Source: Alphaproteobacteria bacterium (GTDB lineage Bacteria; Pseudomonadota; Alphaproteobacteria; UBA8366). Taken from it: 64,000 nt of DNA. The stretch spans positions 1 to 64,000 of the forward strand of contig JANQKC010000011.1 of the NCBI GenBank assembly GCA_028281325.1, in the 5' to 3' direction. The notes under the pieces are model-generated. The model saw nothing but the letters and a program-made list of their open reading frames with translations. It did no database searches and was not told where the DNA came from. This document shows positions 1 to 9,144 of the stretch, piece after piece. Positions within the stretch are counted from its first letter, which is position 1. Each line of letters starts with the position of its first letter. The position numbers and the translations under genes are program-made.

Positions 1-168
1 CCAAGCTGAGCCACGGTCTTCAAAAGACCCAGGATGAGACGGTCTCCCGCCTGTGCACATTCCTACAATCACACAATCTCGACAGACAAGGATGAGGACC
101 GAGCTTCCGAAAAACCCTCATGCTGAGCCTGTCGAAGCATGAGCCTGTCGAAGCATGAACCGGCCCGG
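1..168. other. left edge, no gene seen
   Basis: No convincing coding region is seen here. On the minus strand it is the downstream flank of the E1 beta gene, whose partner E2/E3 genes would be expected to the left, outside the window. It holds a small perfect hairpin at 15-29 (6-bp arms, 3-base loop, no T-run) and the repeat element at 115-156 listed separately. Confidence 0.5.
115..156. repeat. REP-like palindromic repeat unit with a 16-bp tandem duplication
   Basis: The 16-mer GAGCCTGTCGAAGCAT occurs twice in tandem (125-140, 141-156), preceded by CCCTCATGCT. The reverse complement of the same core (CTTCGACAGGCTCAGCATGA) recurs near 10286. These intergenic CTGAGCCTGTCGAAG units are of the kind dispersed in GC-rich alphaproteobacterial genomes. 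The unit lies just downstream of the E1 beta stop and could act on mRNA ends. That role is inferred. Confidence 0.6.
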
Positions 169-1134
169 TCACGCCATCTCTTCGAGCGCCGCGACGACGC
201 CGTCCACCTGGACCTGGCAGACGGCCTCCATTTCCGGCGCGAAGGGCACGGGAATGCGGGGCGCGCCGAAACGCCGGATCGGCGCCTTCAATTTGTGGCC
301 GATCTTCTCGGCGACCGTCGCGGAGATTTCCGCGCCGAAGCCGCCGACCTGCACCGCCTCATGCACGATGACCAGCCGCCCGGTCTTCTCGACCGAGGCC
401 AGCACCGCCGCCTCGTCCCAGGGCCACAGGCTGCGCAGGTCGATCACCTCGGCGTTGATCCCCTTTTCCGCCGCGGCATCCGCCGCCGCTTCAACCGCGG
501 GCAGCGCGCCGGACCAGGTGACGATGGTCGCGTCGCCGCCGATGCGCGCGGTCCGCGCCTGTCCGATCGGCGTCACATGGTCGCCGTCCGGCACTTCGCC
601 TTCCGAATCCCACAGCGTCTTGCTCTCGAAGAAGATCACCGGGTCGTCGCATTCGATGGCCGCGGTCAGCAGTCCCTTGTTGTCGGCGGGCGTCGCCGGG
701 GCCAGCACGACCAAACCGGGCACATGGACATACCAGGCTTCGAAGGATTGCGAATGCTGCGCCGCCGTGGACGCCCGCAGCCCCGTCGCCTGCCGTATGA
801 CGACCGGGCAGCGCGCCTGCCCGCCGAACATGTAGCGCGCCTTGGCGGCCTGGTTGATCATCTCGTCGACCGCGCAGAGGGCGAAGTCCGCCGCACGCAG
901 TTCGACGATGGGCCGCGTGCCGACCAGCGCCGCGCCGACGCCCGCGCCCATGATCGTGGCCTCTGAAATCGGCGTGCTGACCACCCGGTCCGCGTAGCGC
1001 ACGCCCAGGTCGCCGTATTGCCCGTAGGTGCCGCCGCGCCCGATATCCTCGCCCAACGCCCAGACGCGCGGATCGCGGTCGAAGGCTTCCGCCACCGCGT
1101 CGATGGCCGCCTGCCGGTAGGTTATGACGGCCAT
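169..1134 (-). CDS. alpha-ketoacid/acetoin dehydrogenase E1 component, beta subunit
   Basis: This 321-aa protein is the beta subunit of a ThDP-dependent 2-oxo-acid or acetoin dehydrogenase (AcoB/PdhB family). It completes the heterotetrameric E1 that decarboxylates the substrate and passes the acyl group to E2 lipoate. Typical landmarks are GEDIGRGGTYGQYGDLG near residues 28-44, Glu58 in the SEATIMGAGVG segment, and HSQSFEAW at 127-134. The C-terminal transketolase domain ends with the family-typical RFGAPRIPVPFAPEME. The ATG at 1134 overlaps the end of the alpha gene by 13 bases, implying translational coupling. No E2 or E3 gene is visible, so acetoin cannot be separated from pyruvate or branched-chain substrates. 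Confidence 0.9.
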   Translation of the reverse strand: MAVITYRQAAIDAVAEAFDRDPRVWALGEDIGRGGTYGQYGDLGVRYADRVVSTPISEATIMGAGVGAALVGTRPIVELRAADFALCAVDEMINQAAKARYMFGGQARCPVVIRQATGLRASTAAQHSQSFEAWYVHVPGLVVLAPATPADNKGLLTAAIECDDPVIFFESKTLWDSEGEVPDGDHVTPIGQARTARIGGDATIVTWSGALPAVEAAADAAAEKGINAEVIDLRSLWPWDEAAVLASVEKTGRLVIVHEAVQVGGFGAEISATVAEKIGHKLKAPIRRFGAPRIPVPFAPEMEAVCQVQVDGVVAALEEMA

Positions 1135-2141
1135 TGCGGCGCCCCCACGTCCTGGACCTCTGCATAGGCGTCCGCCGGCGTCGGCACGGGCGCCGCCTTG
1201 GCCGCCTCGACCGCCGCCGCCATCTCGGCCCGCGCGGCCTCGTCGATGGCGGCGAGATCGTCGCCCGCGATCCCATTCTCGACCAGATAGGCGCGGCACC
1301 GTTCGATCGGGTCCTGTTCCACATAGGCCGCGACCTCGTCCTGGCTGCGGTAGGCCTGTTTGTCGGACAGCGTGTGGCCCTTCTGCCGGTAGGTCTTGCA
1401 ATGCAGCAGCGCCGGTCCCTTGCCCGCGCGGATGTCGGCGACCACTTGCGTCACCAGCGCGTCCAGCGCGACCAGGTCGTTGCCGTCCACCGTATAACCT
1501 GCCAGCCCGAGACTCTTCGCCCGCGCCGCCGGCCCCTCGCCACCGGTCAGGTCGCCCGACCGCGTGGTCGCCGCGTATTGGTTGTCCTCGCAGACGAACA
1601 GCACCGGCAGATCGTAGATGCGCGCCCAGTTGAGTCCTTCCAGGAACGGCCCGCGGTTGATCGCGCCGTCGCCGAAGAAACACGCGACGACGCAGTCCTC
1701 GCCCATCATCTTCTTGCCTTGCGCCGCGCCCACCGCGATGGGGATACCGGCGCAGACGATGCCGTTCGCGCCCAGCATGCCGACGGAGAAGTCGGCGATA
1801 TGCATCGACCCGCCCTTACCGTCGCTGGTCCCGCCGATGCGGCCGAACAGTTCCTTGAACATGGCGACGGGATCGGCCCCCTTGGCCAGCGTGTGCCCGT
1901 GACCGCGATGGTTGCTGGTGATCAGGTCGCTCTGCGTCAGGCTCCCGCAAACGCCGGCCGCGATCGCTTCCTCGCCGATGTAGAGATGCAGGGTGCCGTT
2001 CACGAGGCCATCCGCATGCGCCGCCTCGGCCGCTTCCTCGAAGGCGCGGATGCGCGCCATGGTGCGATAGCGTTCGGCCAATTCGCGCGGCGCATTCGGA
2101 CGCGGCGTGCCCGCCGGTCCCTCCGGTGGGTTTTCGGGCAT
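1122..2141 (-). CDS. alpha-ketoacid/acetoin dehydrogenase E1 component, alpha subunit
   Basis: This 339-aa E1 alpha subunit binds thiamine diphosphate. The ThDP/Mg motif begins GDGAINRG (157-164) and ends with EDNQYA about 28 residues later. SNHRGHGHTLAKG (76-88) and GGSMHIAD (110-117) are characteristic of the AcoA/PdhA family. Length matches single-domain alpha subunits. It is first in a two-gene unit with the beta subunit and reads away from the rhodanese gene. The phosphorylation-loop region looks like AcoA types, so acetoin is plausible but unproven. Confidence 0.9.
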   Translation of the reverse strand: MPENPPEGPAGTPRPNAPRELAERYRTMARIRAFEEAAEAAHADGLVNGTLHLYIGEEAIAAGVCGSLTQSDLITSNHRGHGHTLAKGADPVAMFKELFGRIGGTSDGKGGSMHIADFSVGMLGANGIVCAGIPIAVGAAQGKKMMGEDCVVACFFGDGAINRGPFLEGLNWARIYDLPVLFVCEDNQYAATTRSGDLTGGEGPAARAKSLGLAGYTVDGNDLVALDALVTQVVADIRAGKGPALLHCKTYRQKGHTLSDKQAYRSQDEVAAYVEQDPIERCRAYLVENGIAGDDLAAIDEAARAEMAAAVEAAKAAPVPTPADAYAEVQDVGAPQWPS

Positions 2142-2345
2142 TATTGGGATCGTTTCCTGCGTTTTATTCGTTGTTGCCGTAAACTTAGCCGACTATGCGC
2201 AGGTTGAACAACGGTATCGGGCAATCCCGCGCCGAACCGGGGCGTCGACCAACCGGTTTGACGCGCATCAATGTTCCCAATGCTGTAAAATGAGGTATAT
2301 CAATCGCAGCAATCAGCTTGGCTTGGACTATTGGTGGATCATCAG

Positions 2346-2726
2346 ATGCTAAAACACGGTTTCAAAGAAATGCTCGCGGAGGCGAACGCCGTTATCGAGA
2401 CGGTTTCGGTTCAGGATTTGCCGTATCTGCTCGACGACCCGGATGTCGTGGTCGTGGACGTGCGGGAAACCGTCGAACGCGACAAGGACGGGATGATCCC
2501 CGGATCGGCGCACGCACCGCGCGGGCTGCTCGAATTCCAGGCCGACCCGGAAAGCCCGGTCTACAACAACGATCTCAAGCCCGAGAAACGGCTCGTCCTC
2601 TACTGCGGCACCGGCGGACGGTCCGCGCTCGCCGCGAAGACGCTGCTTGACATGGGGTATGGCGAAGTCGCCTCGCTCGTGGGCGGATACAGCGCTTGGA
2701 GCGCGGCGCAGGACAACGACGGGTAG
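2346..2726 (+). CDS. rhodanese-domain sulfurtransferase
   Basis: This 126-aa single-domain rhodanese would transfer sulfane sulfur through a persulfide on Cys87. The active loop is CGTGGRS (87-93), preceded by the conserved VVVVDVRE strand (35-41) and followed by LVGGYSAW. The start at 2346 has GGTGG about nine bases upstream. An in-frame TTG at 2331 would add five residues. It is cytoplasmic, with no signal peptide. It is divergent from the E1 genes and upstream of a methyltransferase. The physiological sulfur donor is unknown. Confidence 0.88.
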   Translation: MLKHGFKEMLAEANAVIETVSVQDLPYLLDDPDVVVVDVRETVERDKDGMIPGSAHAPRGLLEFQADPESPVYNNDLKPEKRLVLYCGTGGRSALAAKTLLDMGYGEVASLVGGYSAWSAAQDNDG

Positions 2727-2790
2727 ACCGCAAGCGGCAATCGGGATAGACCGCCAACCGATCGGGTCGAAATACTACTAGTAGACGAGG

Positions 2791-3465
2791 ATGAGCCGGA
2801 AATCCGATCTGGAAGAGTCCTGGCGGCGCAACGCGGAGAACTGGACCCGCGCCGTCCGCGACCGCCTGATCCCCAGCCGCAATGCCGGCACCGACGCCGC
2901 CATCGTCGAGGCCATCGTCCGGCGCAAGCCGGCGCGCTTCCTGGACATGGGCTGCGGCGAAGGCTGGCTTTGCCGCGCGGTGGCCGAGAAAACGGGCTGC
3001 GCAGCAACCGGCCTCGACGGCACCGCCGCCCTGATCGAAGCGGCCCGGGCGGCGGACCCGAATGGGTCCTACCGCACCCTGTCCTACGACGACGTGATCG
3101 CGGGCGCGCCGGTCCCGAACGCCCCCTTCGACGTCATCGCCTTCAACTACGCCCTCTTCGAAGAAGACATCGTCCCGCTGCTCCGCGCCGCGAAACATCT
3201 ACTAGTGGACAATGGTGTAATCGTCATCCAAACCCTGCACCCGGACAACGACCCCGGCGACGGCACGGACGGCTGGCGCGAGGAAGATTTCGCGGCGTTC
3301 GAGAACGAAGCCTGGGCCAAGATGCCGTGGTATTTCCGCACAACGGAGAGTTGGGAAACGGTGATTTCGGATACGGGATTAAGCTTTGAGTTGGTGGAAT
3401 TTCCAAGAGTTGGTTCAGCGGGCGATCCGCTATCACTGGTACTCACACTCACCGCAAATGAATGA
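2791..3465 (+). CDS. class I SAM-dependent methyltransferase
   Basis: A 224-aa Rossmann-fold methyltransferase. Motif I is FLDMGCGEGW (50-59), the expected SAM-binding acidic residue lies in ATGLDGT, and a motif IV-like stretch FDVIAFNYALFEE follows. The rest resembles small-molecule methyltransferases of the UbiE/ubiquinone-like fold group. The substrate cannot be read from the sequence. GAGG lies directly against the ATG, so initiation may be weak. The 3' end becomes AT-richer than the rest of the gene, at the edge of the AT-rich segment that follows. Confidence 0.82.
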   Translation: MSRKSDLEESWRRNAENWTRAVRDRLIPSRNAGTDAAIVEAIVRRKPARFLDMGCGEGWLCRAVAEKTGCAATGLDGTAALIEAARAADPNGSYRTLSYDDVIAGAPVPNAPFDVIAFNYALFEEDIVPLLRAAKHLLVDNGVIVIQTLHPDNDPGDGTDGWREEDFAAFENEAWAKMPWYFRTTESWETVISDTGLSFELVEFPRVGSAGDPLSLVLTLTANE

Positions 3466-3514
3466 ATATGAGTTTCGTATTTTAACGTCCTATAGAGCGT
3501 GAACACTCGACGAT

Positions 3515-3640
3515 ATGTATATGGTCATTGACGACATGGAACTTCACAAGTGCCAACTGGAAAAATACAAAACCGCAATTCCACAAATGGCACCAATCGA
3601 GCAAATATGGGCTACACTAGGCAAAGACAATCGTAGATAG
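3515..3640 (+). CDS. possible small ORF, 41 aa, unknown
   Basis: An open frame begins MYMVIDDMELHKCQLEKYK and ends KDNRR in the AT-rich gap between the methyltransferase and the pentapeptide-repeat gene. There is no clear ribosome binding site and no recognised family. It may be a decayed gene fragment or chance. The remainder of 3466-3758 shows nothing else. Confidence 0.2.
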   Translation: MYMVIDDMELHKCQLEKYKTAIPQMAPIEQIWATLGKDNRR

Positions 3641-3758
3641 AATTAGCGCTGCATATCATGGCACTAACTGAAATTGAATGAGCTAAGTAGAGAAGCAAAT
3701 ACCTCTAAATGCCCCATCAGAGGACACTACTCCCCAAGTGGAGCTAGATAGGACTGTT

Positions 3759-5195
3759 ATGGTCAATTTTGACGATATTCAGAACATCGTTCGACAAGGA
3801 CCGGAAACCTGGAACGAATGGCGCGCCGAACGGTTGGAAGTAGCCGTCGATTTTTCTGGGGTCGATTTCACCTTAAGACAAAACGAGGAGATTTCTTTTC
3901 GCAATTTTGCGTTCGGAACTGACGTTTCATTCTCAGGTGCAAAGTTTGGCGACCAAATATCGTTTGCAAACACAGTTTTTGGCGAACGTACTAACTTCGC
4001 AGATACAACTTTCGGCAACGAAGCATCGTTTAATCATGCCGATTTCAAATTTGGAGCAGATTTTACTAACGCAACGTTTGGCCAAAACGCCGATTTCAGG
4101 AACAGCAGATTTAGGGATCACGCTTTCTTCGAAGATACGATCTTCGAAAATGCGGCTAATTTTACAGATGTAGCGTTTCTCAAAATGGCGACGTTCGAGA
4201 ACGTAACATTTTCAGGCACGGTTCTATTTGGTAATGCAGGCTTTTACGGACTTACTACATTCGAGAACGCAAAATTTGGAGATTCCGCATGGTTTGAACG
4301 CGCCAATTTTGACGATGATGTCAGCTTTGAAAACGCTACATTTTCGGGGATGGCTCATTTTGATGGGCCGCGGCAAGCTGAGCGGGCCAATGTTCCGAAC
4401 CAGCAAGACACGGGAACTTACTTTCAATCAATATCTTTCTCACATGCCAGATTTAAAGGACTCGCCTCCTTTAATCACAGAGCGTTTAGGGACGATATCG
4501 ATTTTTCGAACGCCTATTTTGCGAATCCTCCAGACTTTCGTGCGACAAGCAATTGGGAAAACCTTGATTGGACGGGCACTCGATTTGAATTTCAATCTTA
4601 TGCCGCGCTTGGGAAAATCAAGCTTCCCGTTCGCCGATGGACAGCCGTCAACGACACAGTTACCCGCTTGAGGCGACTTCGAGGTATTGCAAAGGAAATC
4701 CACGCTGTTGACGCAGAACTCAACATATTCATTTTGGAGCGCCAAGCAGAGCGAGGCATTCTTTGGCACGATTGGTGGTTCGGGATTTCGAGGTCTAGGT
4801 TATTCGGCTGGTGGCGGCCACTGACAGTAACTACTCTCATGTTGCTGTACAGTTGGACGTCAAACTGTGGGCGAAGTGTGATACTGCCACTTGTTTGGCT
4901 AAGCGCGACAAATTGGGGGTTCTGGCTTCTCTATACGAATCTTATTGATCGCCCATTGTTTATTCCCATCAAAAAGGCATTGTTCGACTTAACCTTTGCT
5001 AGTGCCGTACCTTTTGGCGCAACGTCTCGACCTGCATACCGATCTGCGGTCGAGTTGCTGTTTCAGAAGGGTATCGACGGCCCCGTCAATATACCTTGGC
5101 AATTTCAGGTTGCTTCTGCGACACAGAGCATTGTCAACCTAGTGCTCGTGTTCTTGCTCGGTTTAGCACTTCGCAACTATTTTAAATTCCGTTAG
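3759..5195 (+). CDS. pentapeptide-repeat membrane protein
   Basis: A 478-aa protein. Roughly residues 25-260 are tandem pentapeptide-type repeats with Phe at the centre (units such as FENATFSGMAHF and FADTTFGNEASF), the Pentapeptide_3 style that folds as a right-handed quadrilateral beta helix. The C-terminal third has hydrophobic segments (around TVTTLMLLYSW, VWLSATNWGFWLLYTNLI and IVNLVLVFLLGLAL) that should anchor it in the inner membrane. AGGA six to seven bases upstream favours the ATG at 3759 over a GTG at 3738. Base composition is clearly AT-richer than the neighbours, suggesting horizontal transfer. Related channel-fused pentapeptide proteins exist, but no function is assigned. Confidence 0.8.
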   Translation: MVNFDDIQNIVRQGPETWNEWRAERLEVAVDFSGVDFTLRQNEEISFRNFAFGTDVSFSGAKFGDQISFANTVFGERTNFADTTFGNEASFNHADFKFGADFTNATFGQNADFRNSRFRDHAFFEDTIFENAANFTDVAFLKMATFENVTFSGTVLFGNAGFYGLTTFENAKFGDSAWFERANFDDDVSFENATFSGMAHFDGPRQAERANVPNQQDTGTYFQSISFSHARFKGLASFNHRAFRDDIDFSNAYFANPPDFRATSNWENLDWTGTRFEFQSYAALGKIKLPVRRWTAVNDTVTRLRRLRGIAKEIHAVDAELNIFILERQAERGILWHDWWFGISRSRLFGWWRPLTVTTLMLLYSWTSNCGRSVILPLVWLSATNWGFWLLYTNLIDRPLFIPIKKALFDLTFASAVPFGATSRPAYRSAVELLFQKGIDGPVNIPWQFQVASATQSIVNLVLVFLLGLALRNYFKFR

Positions 5196-5292
5196 GTACG
5201 CCAAGCTCACATCAACATCTCCCGCCCTTTACACCCCGCACCCCACCGGTCACGATAAACGCTCCCGCCGCGCAACCAGCCCGGAGCGCCCC

Positions 5293-6237
5293 ATGGCCAG
5301 TCATCACGAACTCCATCCGTCGCCCGACACCGTTCACTGGGCCTTCTTCGACGCGGCATTGGCGCCGCTGATCGAGATCGACTCCGGCGATACCGTCACG
5401 CTGCACACTGTGTCCGGCGGGCGCGACATCCTGCCGACCGACGACGCGTTGGAGATCCTGCCGGCGCATCTGGACATCCACGAGAATGTGGAGCCCGGCG
5501 GCGCGGGGCATATCATGACCGGGCCGGTCGCGGTGCGCGGTGCCAAGCCCGGCGACGTGCTGGAAATCCGCATCAAGGACGTGCAACTCGGCACCAACTG
5601 GGGCTGGAACCGCATCCGGCCGCTGTCGGGCGCACTGCCGGAGGATTTTCATGAGACGCGGCTGCTGCACATCCCGCTCGACAAGGACAAGATGGTCGCG
5701 AACCTGCCCTGGGGCGTGGACCTGCCGCTCAAGCCCTTCTTCGGCGTGATGGGGGTGGCGCCGCCGCCGGAATGGGGCCGCATCACCTCGATCATCCCGC
5801 GCGCCCACGGCGGGAACCTGGACAACAAGGAGCTGGGCGCGGGCTGCACGCTCTACCTGCCGGTGTTCAACGAGGGCGGTTTGTTCTCCGCCGGCGACGG
5901 CCACGCGGTGCAAGGCGACGGCGAGGTCTGCGTTACCGCGATCGAGACCTGCCTGTCCGGCACCTTCGAGATCCATCTGCGCAAGGACATGAAGCTGACC
6001 ATGCCGCGCGCCGAGACCGATACGCATTACATCACGCATGGCATCGACGGCGTGCTGGACAACGCGGCGAAACAGGCGCTGCGCGAGATGATCGTCTTGA
6101 TCCAGGAGAAATCGAACCTGTCGAAGGAAGACGCCTACACCCTGTGCAGCATCGCCGCCGACCTGCGCGTCAGCCAGATCGTGAACGTGCACAAGGGCAT
6201 CCACGTGATGCTCGCCAAGTCGGCGCTGCACGGTTAG
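5293..6237 (+). CDS. acetamidase/formamidase family protein
   Basis: A 314-aa member of the FmdA/AmdA family, which hydrolyses formamide, acetamide or related short amides to ammonia and the acid. Characteristic segments are SGDTVTLHTVSGG near the N-terminus, HLDIHENVEPGGAGHIMTGP, WNRIRPLSG, the PRAHGGNLDNKELGAG metal-site region and the C-terminal SKEDAYTLCSIAADLRVSQIVN. GGAG lies five bases before the ATG. It opens a same-strand run with two deacetylase-like enzymes 26 and 936 bases further on, suggesting that the amide is an intermediate of a longer route. Confidence 0.9.
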   Translation: MASHHELHPSPDTVHWAFFDAALAPLIEIDSGDTVTLHTVSGGRDILPTDDALEILPAHLDIHENVEPGGAGHIMTGPVAVRGAKPGDVLEIRIKDVQLGTNWGWNRIRPLSGALPEDFHETRLLHIPLDKDKMVANLPWGVDLPLKPFFGVMGVAPPPEWGRITSIIPRAHGGNLDNKELGAGCTLYLPVFNEGGLFSAGDGHAVQGDGEVCVTAIETCLSGTFEIHLRKDMKLTMPRAETDTHYITHGIDGVLDNAAKQALREMIVLIQEKSNLSKEDAYTLCSIAADLRVSQIVNVHKGIHVMLAKSALHG

Positions 6238-6263
6238 GCGGCCGAACGAGAAAGGAATCCCGC

Positions 6264-7169
6264 ATGGAGCCGGACCGGATCGCCTATTCGCCGATCGTCG
6301 AACGGCCGAAGCTGAAATGGCCGAATGGCGCGCGGGTGGCCCTCTGGGTCTGTCCCAACATCGAACATTACGAATATCTGCCGGACCCGGTGCGGATACG
6401 CGACCCCTGGCCCCGCATGCCGCATCCCGACGTGCTGGGTTATGGCGTCCGCGACTACGGCAACCGCGTCGGCCTGTGGCGCATGTTCGAGGTGATGGAC
6501 AAGCACGACCTGCGCTGCACGGTGTCGCTGAACCTGTCGGTGATCGAGCATTATCCCGAAATCTACGAGGCCTGCGAGGCGCGCAACTGGGATTACTTCT
6601 GCCACGGCATCTACAACACGCAATACCATTGGGGCCTGCCGGAGGACGAGGAACGCGCGATCATCCGGCAGTGCGTCGAGAGCTATAAGCGGCTGACCGG
6701 CCGGCCATTGGCGGGGTTCTTCTCGCCCGCCGCGTCGCACACGGTGAACACGCCCGACCTGGTCGCCGAGGCGGGCATCAAATATTTCTGCGACTGGTAT
6801 CACGACGACCAACCCTTCCCGATGACCGTGAAGACCGGGCGGCTGATCACCGTGCCCTACTCGATGGAACTCAACGACGTGGTCGTCTACTACCAGGCCT
6901 TCGAGGGCGACGACCTGGCGCGCATGATCCGCGACCAGTTCGACACGCTCTACGCCGAGGGCGCGGAGAGTGGCCGCGTCATGTGCATCGCGCTGCACCC
7001 CTACATGATGGGCCAGCCGCACCGGCTGAAGCATCTCGACGACGCACTCGGCTATATCCTGTCGCATGACGGGGTGTGGAAGGCGACCGGCGAGGAGATC
7101 GCCGATTGGTATTACGCGAATGCCTGGGACGACGTGCAGGCCCATCTCGCCGACCGGAAGGAGGGATAA
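6264..7169 (+). CDS. polysaccharide deacetylase family (PuuE/allantoinase-like) protein 1
   Basis: A 301-aa NodB-fold hydrolase of the PuuE-like branch. It has DYGNRVGLWRMFEVMDKH, an FCHGIYNTQYHWG metal-type segment, EDEERAIIRQCVESYKRLTG, and a late ALHPYMMGQPHR motif. The classical TFDDG motif is absent, as is usual for this branch, which includes cofactor-independent allantoinase and other amide or cyclic-amide hydrolases. The ATG at 6264 follows GAAAGGAA. It sits 26 bases after the amidase gene and just before a paralogue, so the three are probably cotranscribed. The substrate is unknown. Confidence 0.85.
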   Translation: MEPDRIAYSPIVERPKLKWPNGARVALWVCPNIEHYEYLPDPVRIRDPWPRMPHPDVLGYGVRDYGNRVGLWRMFEVMDKHDLRCTVSLNLSVIEHYPEIYEACEARNWDYFCHGIYNTQYHWGLPEDEERAIIRQCVESYKRLTGRPLAGFFSPAASHTVNTPDLVAEAGIKYFCDWYHDDQPFPMTVKTGRLITVPYSMELNDVVVYYQAFEGDDLARMIRDQFDTLYAEGAESGRVMCIALHPYMMGQPHRLKHLDDALGYILSHDGVWKATGEEIADWYYANAWDDVQAHLADRKEG

Positions 7170-7173
7170 GCCG

Positions 7174-8085
7174 ATGCCCCTCACCCCGCACCGCGGCATG
7201 GACCACGACCTTTACCGCTACGAGCCGATCCCCGAGCGTCCGCGCATCGTCTGGCCCGGCGACGCGGCGCTGGCGCTTTGCGTCGTGCTGCATTTCGAAT
7301 ACTGGGAATACGATCCGCCGGAGGACGCCTTCCGCGATCCGCGCTACCGCAACGTGATCGCCGACTTCTTCCCCGACGACCAGACCTATTCGATCCGCGA
7401 ATATGGCAACCGGATCGGCGTGTTCCGGCTGATGGACGTGCTCGACAAGCACGGCATTCAGGTGACGGTCGCCGCCAATTCCGAGGCCTGCCGCCGCTAT
7501 CCGTCGCTGGTCGCCCGGTTCAAGGAACGCGGCTGGGAGTTCGCCGCGCACGGCAGCCACGCCACCCGCATGATCACCAGCCGCATGAGCGAGGCGGAGG
7601 AACGCGCCTTCATCGAGGAATCCCGCGATACGGTGGCCGCGGCCACGGGCGCCGCGCCGCGCGGCTGGATCGGCCAGGACTTCGGCGAAACCCCGAGCAC
7701 GCCGGGCCTGGTGGCCGAGGCCGGGTTCCGCTACATCGCCGACTGGCCGAACGACGACCAGCCCTACGCCATGACGACGAAGATGCCATTGGTCTCCCTG
7801 CCCTATCACTGCGACCTGGACGACACGCAATTGCTCTGGCTGCGCCAGCTCGGCACGCACCGCTATCCCGGCTTCGTGCGCGACGCGGCGGAACGGCTCT
7901 GCGCCGAGGGCAAGGAAAGCGGCCGCATGCTGACCCTCGGCATCCGCCCCTGGCTGCTCGGCATGCCGCACCGCATCCGCTATCTCGACGAGGCCCTCGC
8001 CGCCGTCATGGCAGTGGACGGTGTTTGGTCAGCCGCCGCCGGGGATATTGCTGAGGCGTTCGCGTCACAGCAGAAACCCGCCTAA
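7174..8085 (+). CDS. polysaccharide deacetylase family (PuuE/allantoinase-like) protein 2
   Basis: A 303-aa paralogue of the preceding gene. It shares the REYGNRIGVFRLMDVLDKHG core, EFAAHGSHATRM, EAEERAFIEESRDTV and a late GIRPWLLGMPHRIRYLDEAL motif. Its metal-site region HGSHAT differs from the partner's CHGIYNTQYH, so the two probably act on different steps or form a heteromer. The ATG at 7174 is preceded by AAGGAGGG and lies four bases after the previous stop. The function is inferred only at family level. Confidence 0.85.
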   Translation: MPLTPHRGMDHDLYRYEPIPERPRIVWPGDAALALCVVLHFEYWEYDPPEDAFRDPRYRNVIADFFPDDQTYSIREYGNRIGVFRLMDVLDKHGIQVTVAANSEACRRYPSLVARFKERGWEFAAHGSHATRMITSRMSEAEERAFIEESRDTVAAATGAAPRGWIGQDFGETPSTPGLVAEAGFRYIADWPNDDQPYAMTTKMPLVSLPYHCDLDDTQLLWLRQLGTHRYPGFVRDAAERLCAEGKESGRMLTLGIRPWLLGMPHRIRYLDEALAAVMAVDGVWSAAAGDIAEAFASQQKPA

Positions 8086-8101
8086 ACCGATAGGAAATCC
8101 C

Positions 8102-9097
8102 ATGACCCGGATCGGCATTGCATTTTCCGGCGGCCCCACGGCCCGCGAGATCGTCGACTGCGTGCAGCTTGCCGAATCGCTCGGCTACGAGTCCGCGTGG
8201 GTCGCCGAAGGCCATGGCGGCGACCAGTTCGCCACGCTCGCCGGCTGCGCGATGCAAACGTCCAAGATCCAACTCGGCACTGCGATCTCCAGCGTCTTCG
8301 TTCGGTCCATCCCCACCATCGCGATGGCCGCGGCCACGGTCGACGACCTGTCCGACGGCCGGTTCATCCTGGGCCTCGGGTCGAGCCACAAGGTGCAGGT
8401 CGAACCCGAACACGGCGTGCCCTACGGAAAGCCGCTGTCGAAAATCCGCGATAGCGTCGCGATCATCCGCACGCTGTTGCGGGACGGTGAGGTCCAACAC
8501 GACGGCGCGACGGTGCGGATTGAGAATTTCGATCTGTGGTTCACGCCGCACCGCGCCGACCTGCCGATCTATCTGGCCGCGGTCTTCCCCAAGATGACGG
8601 CGCTCTGCGGCGAGATTGCCGACGGCGTGATCCTGACGCGCAGCACGCTGCGCACCGGCGCGCAGGTCCGGGAGCACATCGCCGAGGGCGCGGCCTGCGC
8701 CGGGCGCGACCCGGGCGACGTGGTGGTCAGTTCGCTGTTGCCCACCGCGGTCGCCGACACCCGCGCCGAGGCGCTCGACAGCATGCGGCCCGGCCTCGCC
8801 TTCTATGCCGGTTTCTTTCCCCGGTATAATCAGCTCATCGCCGAGCACGGCTTCCCCGAGGAAGCGGCGGCCATCGCCGAGGCCTGGGCACGGGGCGACC
8901 GCGACGCCGCTTTGCGCGCCATCACCGACCCGATGGTCGACGCCACCAGCGTCGTCGGCACGCCGGCGGAATGCCGCGACAAGCTGGAAGCCTACCGCGA
9001 CTCCGGGATCGATCTGCCGATCATCAGCCCCTTCGCGCGCGGCCCCGGCGCCAAGGCGGCCTTCGCCGCCGCCATCGAAGCCTGCATCGCGACCTGA
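8102..9097 (+). CDS. LLM class flavin-dependent oxidoreductase
   Basis: A 331-aa TIM-barrel luciferase-like monooxygenase/F420-type oxidoreductase (bacterial luciferase superfamily). Landmarks are AESLGYESAWVAEGHGG near residues 24-40, LGTAISSVFVRSIPTIAMAA, DLSDGRFILGLGSSH and a C-terminal VVGTPAECRDKLEAYRDSGID. Members use reduced FMN or F420 to oxidise or reduce small molecules. The start is 16 bases after the deacetylase stop, with AGGAAA upstream. The context suggests oxygenation or reduction within the same catabolic route as the amidase and deacetylases. Confidence 0.87.
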   Translation: MTRIGIAFSGGPTAREIVDCVQLAESLGYESAWVAEGHGGDQFATLAGCAMQTSKIQLGTAISSVFVRSIPTIAMAAATVDDLSDGRFILGLGSSHKVQVEPEHGVPYGKPLSKIRDSVAIIRTLLRDGEVQHDGATVRIENFDLWFTPHRADLPIYLAAVFPKMTALCGEIADGVILTRSTLRTGAQVREHIAEGAACAGRDPGDVVVSSLLPTAVADTRAEALDSMRPGLAFYAGFFPRYNQLIAEHGFPEEAAAIAEAWARGDRDAALRAITDPMVDATSVVGTPAECRDKLEAYRDSGIDLPIISPFARGPGAKAAFAAAIEACIAT

Positions 9098-9144
9098 CCC
9101 GCCGGCCCCGCCGCCGTTACGACGCCCTGAAAGGAAAATGACCC

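Noticed and set aside
15..29. A short hairpin (6-bp arms) at the window edge as a possible terminator.
   Set aside because: No T-run follows and the arms are short. It is too weak to call.
2774..2783. The palindrome CTACTAGTAG before the methyltransferase gene.
   Set aside because: Short, with no second copy near a promoter, so chance cannot be excluded.
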